NCBI GenBank assembly: GCA_965199765.1
Contig: CBDATC010000001.1
Location: 868,001-932,000 of the forward strand
Length of the DNA stretch: 64,000 nt
Reading direction: 5' to 3'
Source: JAPOXR01 sp965199765
GTDB lineage: Bacteria; Pseudomonadota; Alphaproteobacteria; Rhodobacterales; Rhodobacteraceae
A program made the translations under genes and the position numbers. Shown one piece after another: positions 54,798 through 63,022 of the stretch. Within the stretch, counting starts at the first letter, position 1; every line of letters starts with the position of its first letter. Below the pieces are notes generated by a model. That model searched no databases, was not told where the DNA came from, and saw nothing but the letters and a program-made list of their open reading frames with translations.

Positions 54798-54987
54798 TCA
54801 TTTAGCAATGAGACCGGTCGTGCCTGCATCAAGCCTCGCGGCTGCAACGGATCTTTGGTCCTGCTGAACCCTTCCCGAATCTGATTCAGAAAACTCCGTT
54901 CGGAAAGATGCCTTCATACCAATTTGTTCACATTTTTCTGTTCGATCTGATTTTCCGGATGATTATACACCGAATTACGCTTTGACA

Positions 54988-55082
54988 GCGGGTCAGCAAC
55001 AAAATTCTCATGGTAAATTTTTTGGAACCATCAACTGCTTGATTCAAGGGGCCCCTATAATTTGCGAAAATTGCTGACCCGC
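54988..55082. repeat. 95-bp element bounded by perfect 12-bp inverted repeats
   Basis: GCGGGTCAGCAA (54988-54999) and TTGCTGACCCGC (55071-55082) are exact inverted repeats. Inside are the stem ATGGT/ACCAT (55010-55031), CTTGA/TCAAG (55038-55048) and the palindrome GGGGCCCC (55048-55055). As RNA it would be a multi-branched structure in the iorA leader; as DNA it could be a MITE-like relic. No target-site duplication is obvious. The rest of the 54610-55204 gap shows no gene. Confidence 0.55.
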
Positions 55083-55204
55083 ACCCAGCAAATTGAAATT
55101 CTCAAACTGGTCCCAAATTTCGGCATTGACATTGACCTGCAACACAGAACACAGTTTGAACGCCGCTTGGAGCCGAACTAGCAAGTGGGCTAGGGGGAAA
55201 AAGA

Positions 55205-57352
55205 ATGGAAGTTTCATTCGCCGAAGATATCAAAAAGCTCCAGCTCGGCGAAGGTGAAACATTCTACGGCGAGGGTATCCTAGCGGTTACAAAAGCCCTT
55301 TTGCAGTCAGGCGTTAGCTATGTCGGCGGCTATCAAGGGTCGCCGATTTCCCATCTGGTCGATGTGATGGTGCAGGCCTCCCCACAAATGGGCGAACTTG
55401 GAATCCATGTCGAGCCATGCACCAACGAGGCGGCAGCTGCCGCCATGCTCGGCGCTTCAATCATGTATCCAGTCCGCGGCGCGGTTGCTTGGAAATCAAT
55501 CGTAGGAACCAATGTCGCCGCCGACGCTCTTTCCAATCTGGCCTCGCCGGGCGTTCTCGGCGGTGCCCTTATTGTGATCGGCGAGGATTATGGAGAAGGT
55601 TCATCGGTCATTCAGGAGAGAACACACGCATTCGCGATGAAGTCCACCGTCTGGTTGATGGACCCGCGACCTTCACTGCCGACGATCGTGGATTGCGTGG
55701 AATCATCGTTCGCACTTTCAGAAGCTTCCAATGCTCCGGTCATGCTGCAACTGAGAATCCGCGCCTGCCATCTGCAAGGCAGCTTTCAAGCGAAGGCTAA
55801 TGTAGCCCCCAAAATCTCAATCAAAAACCAACTCGCAGAACCTGCGCCGCATCTCTACGACCAGCTTGCCCATCCGCCGGCAACATTCGGCCAAGAAAAA
55901 CTGAAAGCGGAATCCCGCATAGCGGAAGCTCGCTCATACATTCAAAACAACAAGCTCAACGAGGTTTTTGGAGGCCGATGCGACTCGGTCGGCATCATTG
56001 TGCAAGGCGGGATTTACAACGCACTGATGACGGCCCTGCAGGAAATCGGAATGACCGATGCCGACAGTTACAGCGAGATCCCTATTCTGGCGCTGAATGT
56101 TGTCTACCCTCTTGTGCCGGAAGAAATCACTGACTTCGCAGCCGGAAAAGACGCCGTTCTGGTCGTGGAGGAAGGCCAACCCGAATACATCGAAAATGAA
56201 ATTGGCGCGATCTTGCGCCGATGCGGTTCAAACACTGCGCTGTGCGGCAAGGACATGCTTCCTATGAACGGAGATTACACGGCCGAGGTGCTGATTGCCG
56301 GCATCGGCCGTTTCTTCCGCTCGCATTTGCAGCAAGAAACAAACCGTCTGAGCGATCAAGAATTCAGCAAAGAAATTGAAAGCTTGCGGAACCAAGCTGC
56401 TGCGCTGTTGAACGAACCGCTGCCCGCAAGACCACCGACTTTCTGCACCGGTTGTCCAGAAAGACCATTCTTCGCAGCCCTGAAGCTTGCTGAGAAAGAT
56501 TTCGGAAAGGTCCATTACTCGGCGGATATCGGCTGCCATGCATTCGCCACATTCGCCCCATTCAACTTCGGCAACTCCATCCTCGGTTACGGCATGAGCC
56601 TTGCTTCCAATGCTTCTGTGGCAAGTTTCCAAGAAAAACGACCCCTGGCCGTCATGGGCGACGGAGGCTTTTGGCACAATGGACTGCTTTCCGGGGTGGC
56701 CTCAAGGATGATGAATGGCGGCGACGGTGTGCTGGTGATTATGAAGAACGGCTACACATCGGCAACCGGCACACAAGAGGTGATCTCGTCACCTGAACGA
56801 GCGCACAAACTTGCCGCTGCTGAAGACAGCGCGACAAAGAACGACACAAAAATCGAAGACGCGCTCAGGGGACTTGGCATCAAGTGGTTGCGGACTGTCC
56901 ATACCTACCATGTCGCAAAAATGCGCGATACGCTTCGAGAGGCATTCAACACAAAATTCAACGGCCTTAAAGTCATCGTCGCAGAAGGCGAATGTCAGCT
57001 TGAACGACAGCGCAGGATCAAACCGCTGCGCACAAAGGCCCTTGCCAACAAGGAGCGCGTTGTTCGGACCCGATTCGGCATTGACGAAGACACATGCACC
57101 GGCGACCACTCATGCATCCGATTGTCCGGTTGCCCAACCTTGACGATTAAGTCATCCACCGACCCTCTCAAAACTGACCCGGTCGCGCACGTCACCAACG
57201 GTTGCGTGGGCTGCGGACTTTGCGGAGAAGTTGCTCATGCTGCAACCCTGTGTCCATCTTTCTGGAAAGCTGAGATTGTCAGCAATCCGCACTGGATTGA
57301 CCGAACGCGGGCCCAGATACGCAATTGGCTGACAGGAACGCTGATCAGTTGA
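55205..57352 (+). CDS. iorA: Indolepyruvate ferredoxin oxidoreductase, alpha subunit-like
   Basis: The 715-residue thiamine-diphosphate enzyme converts aryl pyruvates from amino-acid breakdown to aryl-acetyl-CoA with ferredoxin. It has the pyrimidine-binding domain at the N-terminus (GVSYVGGYQGSPISHL) and the TPP-binding GDG motif in AVMGDGGFWHNGLLSGVA. The CTGCPERPFF element is seen at about 418. A two-cluster ferredoxin domain lies at the C-terminus (DTCTGDHSCIRLSGCP; NGCVGCGLCGEVAHAATLCP). The start follows an AGGGGG ribosome site. It pairs with the overlapping beta-subunit gene. Confidence 0.88.
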   Translation: MEVSFAEDIKKLQLGEGETFYGEGILAVTKALLQSGVSYVGGYQGSPISHLVDVMVQASPQMGELGIHVEPCTNEAAAAAMLGASIMYPVRGAVAWKSIVGTNVAADALSNLASPGVLGGALIVIGEDYGEGSSVIQERTHAFAMKSTVWLMDPRPSLPTIVDCVESSFALSEASNAPVMLQLRIRACHLQGSFQAKANVAPKISIKNQLAEPAPHLYDQLAHPPATFGQEKLKAESRIAEARSYIQNNKLNEVFGGRCDSVGIIVQGGIYNALMTALQEIGMTDADSYSEIPILALNVVYPLVPEEITDFAAGKDAVLVVEEGQPEYIENEIGAILRRCGSNTALCGKDMLPMNGDYTAEVLIAGIGRFFRSHLQQETNRLSDQEFSKEIESLRNQAAALLNEPLPARPPTFCTGCPERPFFAALKLAEKDFGKVHYSADIGCHAFATFAPFNFGNSILGYGMSLASNASVASFQEKRPLAVMGDGGFWHNGLLSGVASRMMNGGDGVLVIMKNGYTSATGTQEVISSPERAHKLAAAEDSATKNDTKIEDALRGLGIKWLRTVHTYHVAKMRDTLREAFNTKFNGLKVIVAEGECQLERQRRIKPLRTKALANKERVVRTRFGIDEDTCTGDHSCIRLSGCPTLTIKSSTDPLKTDPVAHVTNGCVGCGLCGEVAHAATLCPSFWKAEIVSNPHWIDRTRAQIRNWLTGTLIS

Positions 57353-58902
57353 CCAAACAGAACTCCAAACAGCCCATGCGGATACTAATCGCTGCTTTAG
57401 GGGGTGAAGGCGGTGGTGTTCTGATGAATTGGCTGGTCACCGCTGCCCGAAATGCGGGTTACGAGGCACAAGCCACATCAGTGCCCGGCGTTGCGCAGCG
57501 CACCGGCTCAACCAGCTACTATATCGAATTCGCAGAACCGTCCTCGCGAACCGTCCTCAGTCTGGTTCCTGTGCCGGGTCGCGTGGATGTTGTGCTGTCC
57601 AGCGAATTATTGGAAACAGCCCGTATATTGGCCGCAGGCTATATTTCACCACAATTAACAACGGTGATCTCTTCGTCTTCCAGAACCTTCACAGTGGCTG
57701 AAAAAGCCGACATGGGCGATGGTCGCTTTGAAGGGGACACGATCATCAACGCCGTCTCTACTCTGGCCAAGTCCGCTGTTCTGCTGGATCTCAACGCACT
57801 GGCGGAAAAACATCAAACCTTTGTTAGCGCTACCTTATTCGGCGCTTTGGCTGGCTCTGGCGTTCTCCCATGGAGCAGCGAAGCTTGCCGACAGGTTTTA
57901 GGCAACAAGCCATCGGCGATAGCTTCCCGACAGGGATTTGATGCGGCAAATCATGCTGCTAAATCAACAGTGGAGGCTGTTTGCAGCACCGCGGTCCCAG
58001 ACGATTCAAAGCAAGACGATCAACACACTTCCATAAGAAAGGAAGAATTCGCTTTGCTTCCGACCGAACTTCAAGACATTCTGAAACTCGGACAACAGCG
58101 CTGCATGGATTTCCAAGACGCTTCATATGCAAACCTATATGCTGATCGATGCTTGCGACTGAGCCGCGCCGCTTCAAATGACTTTGAGGCCAGTCGTCAT
58201 TCTCTCGAAGAGAGCTTTCGACGTTTGGCACTCTGGATGACATATGAGGACATTGCCCGGGTTGCCGATCTTAAAACGCGACCGGAGCGGTTTGAGAAAA
58301 TCCGGGATGAGGTAAAGCTTCAGTCCGGTCAAACCATAATCGTGACCGAATACTTGAAACCTCGAATCGAAGAGATAGTGGATATCCTTCCCAACAGCCT
58401 TGGCAATTGGCTAATGACAAAGAGGCAGATCATTCACCGTCTTCCAAGATTAAAGGCGGGACTGCACTTGCGGTCCAATGGAGTTGTGGGATTTTGGCTA
58501 TTGCGCGGCGCGGCCGCAATGCGGCATCTTCGCCGCCGATCCAGCCGTTTCAAAAAAGAGTCCGAGGCAATTGAAGATTGGTTGCACCATATGGAATTTT
58601 CACTGCGCCATTCGCCTGCATTCGCCGAGGCTCTTGCTGAACTGCCAAGAGTTCTCAAAGGGTATTCGGATACATATGAGCGCGGCAGGTCCGCCTATCA
58701 AAAAATCATGGACGCCATTGTCCGGCCAGCTGCCAAAACAACGGCATACAACGACCACACTGCGTTGTTGCGCCGAGCGATTTCAGCCGCTCTTGCTAAT
58801 GAAAACCACGATCAGCTGGACGGTTTGGTATTTGATGGACTTAAGCATTCAGAACCATCAAACCAAACGGTAAGCCTTGCGCAAACAAATTTACCATGCT
58901 GA
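57349..58902 (+). CDS. iorB: Indolepyruvate oxidoreductase, beta subunit-like with C-terminal extension
   Basis: TTG 57349 overlaps the iorA stop (TTGA) and gives 517 residues; an in-frame ATG at 57376 is an alternative. The first 190 residues are the gamma-type domain of 2-oxoacid:ferredoxin oxidoreductases (LIAALGGEGGGVLMNWL; PGVAQRTGSTSYYIEF). The remaining 300 form the helical DUF6537-like extension typical of long IorB proteins. It completes the aryl-pyruvate oxidoreductase. Its stop overlaps the thioesterase start. Confidence 0.85.
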   Translation: MTKQNSKQPMRILIAALGGEGGGVLMNWLVTAARNAGYEAQATSVPGVAQRTGSTSYYIEFAEPSSRTVLSLVPVPGRVDVVLSSELLETARILAAGYISPQLTTVISSSSRTFTVAEKADMGDGRFEGDTIINAVSTLAKSAVLLDLNALAEKHQTFVSATLFGALAGSGVLPWSSEACRQVLGNKPSAIASRQGFDAANHAAKSTVEAVCSTAVPDDSKQDDQHTSIRKEEFALLPTELQDILKLGQQRCMDFQDASYANLYADRCLRLSRAASNDFEASRHSLEESFRRLALWMTYEDIARVADLKTRPERFEKIRDEVKLQSGQTIIVTEYLKPRIEEIVDILPNSLGNWLMTKRQIIHRLPRLKAGLHLRSNGVVGFWLLRGAAAMRHLRRRSSRFKKESEAIEDWLHHMEFSLRHSPAFAEALAELPRVLKGYSDTYERGRSAYQKIMDAIVRPAAKTTAYNDHTALLRRAISAALANENHDQLDGLVFDGLKHSEPSNQTVSLAQTNLPC

Positions 58903-59306
58903 TCAGCCGAAGAACTGTTAAAGTGGAATGGGGATCCTGCGACCCGGCCAAAATCGTATTTTTTCCACGGTATTTCGAGTGGTTTGACGCATCAACAGCA
59001 AATCACTTTGAAACGTTCGGCTTGCCCAAGCCAGAGCTCATCCGCAAATTCAACGTGATTGGATTCCCGGTGGTTGACGTTCGGGCGCAATTTTATGCTC
59101 CGTGCCGCTACGGCGATGTGGTGAACATTGAAACCCAAATCACCGATTTTGGCCGTTCCCGCTTCGAGGTCCGCCATAAGCTGCTAATGCAAGAGTCGCT
59201 TCATGTGGAAGGATTTGAGACGAGGGTTTTGGTCGGCGTGCAGGATGACGAAACGTTGCGGTCTGTTCGAATTCCCGGTGAAATCCGTCAGCTCTTCACT
59301 GATTAA
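58896..59306 (+). CDS. Acyl-CoA thioesterase (YbgC / 4-hydroxybenzoyl-CoA thioesterase family)
   Basis: The 136-residue hotdog-fold protein has the family catalytic motif WGSCDPAKIVFFPRYFEWFD with its Asp. It overlaps iorB by 7 nt, so it likely hydrolyses the arylacetyl-CoA made by IorAB to the free acid or acts on aryl-CoA intermediates. Confidence 0.85.
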   Translation: MLISRRTVKVEWGSCDPAKIVFFPRYFEWFDASTANHFETFGLPKPELIRKFNVIGFPVVDVRAQFYAPCRYGDVVNIETQITDFGRSRFEVRHKLLMQESLHVEGFETRVLVGVQDDETLRSVRIPGEIRQLFTD

Positions 59307-59345
59307 ACCAACGCCGCCGCCATCGATTCAAAAGATTGACCGCCC

Positions 59346-59363
59346 AACTGCACTGCAGTTTTT
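59346..59363 (+). terminator. Rho-independent terminator after the iorAB-thioesterase operon
   Basis: AACTGC and GCAGTT pair perfectly around ACT and run into TTTTT, in the gap between the convergent thioesterase and hydrolase genes. Confidence 0.6.
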
Positions 59364-59367
59364 GATT

Positions 59368-61377
59368 TTAACTGGTTCCAATATCAAATCTTCGATGCCA
59401 AGATTTACGGGTTAACCTTATTCCTCTCCATTTGACGATCAATTCGGCGTTTGTTGAAAGATTTCTGCCTTCTTGAACCGCAGTTAAAGACGACTTCAAT
59501 TCCGCATCTCCATCTGGGCGTTCGATCTTTAAACGATAATTGATCGAAAATCCGGCCTTCGCCTCTTCCAGCTTGTCGGCATGGTATCGAACTGTGGTTG
59601 CTGCGCCCACCTTGACGCCGATTTCCGGATAGCGGGTCGCAGTCGGAGGAAGCTGCCAGCCTTCTAGAATCCTTTCGCCCCGATCCTCGGCATAAAAGTC
59701 ACGCAAGACTTCTCCGGAATTTGTTTCCCATGCAGGATCCGGTGGATGCGTTCCGGCTTCAGGAAATTCTTGTGCCAATGCATGAGTTTCTCCGATCATA
59801 GGAAGTCGCAATTCTGCCTTCCCAACAGCAAGCCTGATATCCGAATGCACCGGCGACGGCCAAACCAACGGCCAATACGATGTCCCGATCGCCAACCGGA
59901 TACGGTTTCCCTTTGAAAATCTATAGGCCATCGCCGGAAACCGAACCGTGTATCGTTGTCGCTGGTGGGGCTTGAACACAGCTGTTCCTTCCCGGCTTTC
60001 ACCAAGCGCGAGATTCAAAACTTGTCTTGACACAAGATTGGATTGACCATCAGACGAAACCTCGCACAGTCGACACGCAAGCTGAGCGTCCTGTCGATCT
60101 CGGACGATGTCAACAGACATTTCAACGTTACCAATGAAATCGAGTTCACGACCGAGTGTTTCGCTGTCAAAACACAAACATCTTTTGTCGTCTTCCGCTT
60201 GGTCAGGCGGAAGATCGTTCGGGCGTCCAAAATATCCCGTGTCCCCAGCACATCGACCATGTGAGATTTCATTCGGAACTTTCACGAATGAACCGGTGAG
60301 GTCAGGCTTCGATTTCAGACCAGCCTTTGTCAAAAAATATGTCGTCTCGGAAAATTCCGCTGGATAATCGTATTGAACCCACGCGCCGCTTCGAGCAGAA
60401 ATCTGATTTTGAGGCTTGTCGAATTCCCGACGCCATAAACGAATTCTAGGCCAGATTGGGCGTTTCCCAGAGGGCTTCAGCCAACAATTCCACCATTGCA
60501 GAGCCACCTCCTGAAATCCGATCGATGGACCCGGATTGCCAACATCCGGATAATGGTGGCCCCAAGGACCGATGATTCCCCAACAGATATCAGGTCGACG
60601 ACTAACAAGATCCACAACTGAATTCGAGTAGCGGTCCGACCATCCACCAACCGCCAACACCGGAACATTCAGCCGCTCGGCGCAAAGTGAAACCGAGCCT
60701 CGCTTCCAATAATCATTTTTTGTCTTTTGGCGTATCCAATGACCTAACGGAAATTCCAGTTGAGCAAGGCGGCGCTGCCACTGTTCCATCCAATCAGGTC
60801 CAACAGTCGTTGAATCCGGTGGAGCTGCCAATATCGCCGGCAGGGTCGCTCCCCACTCGAAACTGTCCGTTAAGAGACAGCCGCCCATCCAATGAATGTC
60901 GTCCTCAAACCGATTTCCCGTGGAACAATTTGCGATCACGGCCTTAAGAGGCGACGGTGAATCGATGGCCGCCTGAAGACTGGACGTGCCGCCCCAAGAT
61001 GTGCCGAACATGCCGACATTTCCATCGCACCAATGTTGCCCGGCGATCCATTCGATGACTTGCCGAGCATCAGACAATTCTTCGTCGCAGTACATGTCGC
61101 GCATAGTGCCTTCGCTGTCGCCCGATCCCCTCATATCCACGCGGAGGCAGACAAAACCTCGTGAGGCAAAAAATGGATGATTTCGTTCATCACGGGCTCG
61201 GACCATGTCGCGCTTGCGGTAGGGAATGTATTCCAGGATCGCCGGAAACCGGCCTTCGCACTCCGGGCGCCATATGCGGGCTGACAAGACAACACCGTCC
61301 GTCATCGGGATCTTTTCGTGTTCTACCGTCGCTATTTTATGAATTGCTTCTGAACCCATTCTGGTATCGGCGATCAT
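59368..61377 (-). CDS. CocE/NonD-family serine hydrolase
   Basis: The 669-residue alpha/beta hydrolase has an N-terminal catalytic domain with the nucleophile in MFGTSWGGTSSLQAA (Ser of GxSxG). Early strands include PMTDGVVLSARIWRPEC and FVCLRVDMRGSGDSEG. A C-terminal jelly-roll domain (about residues 350-660) is typical of cocaine esterase and X-Pro dipeptidyl peptidase. Family members cleave esters, amides or N-terminal dipeptides; the substrate is unknown. No signal peptide is seen, so it is cytoplasmic. A dipeptide-type solute-binding protein gene lies nearby. Confidence 0.88.
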   Translation of the reverse strand: MIADTRMGSEAIHKIATVEHEKIPMTDGVVLSARIWRPECEGRFPAILEYIPYRKRDMVRARDERNHPFFASRGFVCLRVDMRGSGDSEGTMRDMYCDEELSDARQVIEWIAGQHWCDGNVGMFGTSWGGTSSLQAAIDSPSPLKAVIANCSTGNRFEDDIHWMGGCLLTDSFEWGATLPAILAAPPDSTTVGPDWMEQWQRRLAQLEFPLGHWIRQKTKNDYWKRGSVSLCAERLNVPVLAVGGWSDRYSNSVVDLVSRRPDICWGIIGPWGHHYPDVGNPGPSIGFQEVALQWWNCWLKPSGKRPIWPRIRLWRREFDKPQNQISARSGAWVQYDYPAEFSETTYFLTKAGLKSKPDLTGSFVKVPNEISHGRCAGDTGYFGRPNDLPPDQAEDDKRCLCFDSETLGRELDFIGNVEMSVDIVRDRQDAQLACRLCEVSSDGQSNLVSRQVLNLALGESREGTAVFKPHQRQRYTVRFPAMAYRFSKGNRIRLAIGTSYWPLVWPSPVHSDIRLAVGKAELRLPMIGETHALAQEFPEAGTHPPDPAWETNSGEVLRDFYAEDRGERILEGWQLPPTATRYPEIGVKVGAATTVRYHADKLEEAKAGFSINYRLKIERPDGDAELKSSLTAVQEGRNLSTNAELIVKWRGIRLTRKSWHRRFDIGTS

Positions 61378-61563
61378 TTGAAATCACGCCATGCTAACGC
61401 GGTACCCACCTTTTTTTCCTTCAAGCCATGGCGATGTACAGAGCAATCGGGAACCGAGGATATCAAAAAGAGTAAACAGCGGGATTGAGACAAGCGCACC
61501 GCTTTTCCAATAGCTCAATGAATTCCTGGTCATTAGAGTCTGATTTGCTGGAATCAGACACCG

Positions 61564-62562
61564 TCAGTTTCTCTCGGCGGCGACAATATCCCGCGAACCT
61601 TGCAGGTCCTCTGAATCCTCGCGAATCTCGTCCAAAACCTTTTGAATGACCGCTCTAACCATCGGAACCGGAACAGCGTTCCCCACCTGTCTGCGAATCT
61701 GACTGTCGCTGCCGATCACCTCGAAGCATTCGGGGAAACCCTGCAGCCTCAGCATTTCCCGCGGCGTCAGCCTCCTCTCGCCGTTAACCAAGAGATAGTT
61801 GTAGCTGGCGCCGGCCCGCAGCGCACACGAAAAGGCATGACTCGAAATATTGCCTGCTTTGTTTTCGTGCCATATCGACGGGGTGCAAGTCGCCACATGA
61901 CTTTCCCTGCGCTTTCGCCGAATCCGTTCGCTCGCAAAGAAGCGGGGTGGAGGATTGGCTTCCAGAATCTCTCTTAATGTCGTCGGTGGTTCCGCTTTGA
62001 CAGGCCAAGCAAAGGAGCCGAGTCCACCCGCAATGCCGACGATGACGATCCGTTCACGCTTTTGCGGCAAACCAAAATTCAACGCGTTCAGAATCCGCCA
62101 ATCACAATCATATCCCAGCTCAGCTAGTCCATTCAGTGCATGTTTGAGAGTCATTCCTCGATCGATCGCAGCAAAATTCCGGACATTCTCCAAAACAAAC
62201 GCAGCGGGCATCTTAGCCCGGAGAATGCGCAGGATATCAAAGAAAAGCGTTCCCCGGCTGTCTCTCATCCCATTCATATCTCCGATGATGCTGAATGGCT
62301 GACAAGGAAAACCGGCAAATAAAATATCGTGATCTGGAACCGTCACGGCTTCGATATCAGTTATATCAGATTGCGGCCACAATCCGAAATTACGCTCGTA
62401 TTGCCGGCGACAAGACTCATCTATGTCACAGGCAAATGCGCATTGCAGCCCTAAATCCCGGGCTGCATAGTGAAAGCCCCCGATGCCGCAAAACAAATCT
62501 GCGAACCGCAAGTTGCACGGCACCATCAGGGTGTGGGGATTTGAACCAGGATTTCTCGACAC
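61564..62562 (-). CDS. DNA (cytosine-5-)-methyltransferase, orphan
   Basis: The 332-residue enzyme has the C5-methyltransferase motifs in order: I RFADLFCGIGGFHYA, IV FAGFPCQPFSIIGD with the catalytic Cys, VI VLENVRNF, VIII QKRERIVIVG, IX/X LRLQGFPECF and QVGNAVPVPM. The short target-recognition region lies between VIII and IX. No restriction enzyme or Vsr gene is adjacent, so it is an orphan or acts in epigenetic control. ATG 62526 is an alternative start nearer motif I. Confidence 0.9.
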   Translation of the reverse strand: MSRNPGSNPHTLMVPCNLRFADLFCGIGGFHYAARDLGLQCAFACDIDESCRRQYERNFGLWPQSDITDIEAVTVPDHDILFAGFPCQPFSIIGDMNGMRDSRGTLFFDILRILRAKMPAAFVLENVRNFAAIDRGMTLKHALNGLAELGYDCDWRILNALNFGLPQKRERIVIVGIAGGLGSFAWPVKAEPPTTLREILEANPPPRFFASERIRRKRRESHVATCTPSIWHENKAGNISSHAFSCALRAGASYNYLLVNGERRLTPREMLRLQGFPECFEVIGSDSQIRRQVGNAVPVPMVRAVIQKVLDEIREDSEDLQGSRDIVAAERN

Positions 62563-63022
62563 GCTTGAGCTTTCATTGAAGGCCTCATCCTTGCAAAACT
62601 TACGGCAGTGTCAACCGATTGAGCACCTTCCAGCCGTGTCAATCAAGCCTCCGTCGTAATTGGATTTAGTCGTCAAATTCCTAAAACCGTTCCCGTCAAA
62701 TCGTTCCGCCTTCCGTAACTCTTCCAGGATTTCAGACGGATGCCATGTCACCGCCCCGTCTGCGGATCAAAACGGATGGCCCCAAGTCATGCTCCGGATC
62801 CGGCCGTGAATGCCGCTTATCATCTTTCAAAGAGATCACGCGCAGCCAATTGATTGCAACGGAAACCAAGTTGATGCGCCTGCATGAACTGTGTTGAAAC
62901 TTATCTGCTTGTTTATGCCGGCCCCGTTGCTATGAATAGAGAGCGCTATGCAATCTAACCTCCCGAACTCTGGTTTGGGACTGAATTTGATCATTCAAAA
63001 ATAACTGGGGGAATCCATAAAA
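62563..63022. other. Intergenic region, no confident gene
   Basis: This is 460 bp between the divergent methyltransferase and solute-binding-protein genes. Two short minus-strand stretches in different frames (about 62615-62765 and 62732-62938) have protein-like translations and may be a decayed gene upstream of the methyltransferase, but no family can be named. The promoter of the following gene must lie in the right part. Confidence 0.35.
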
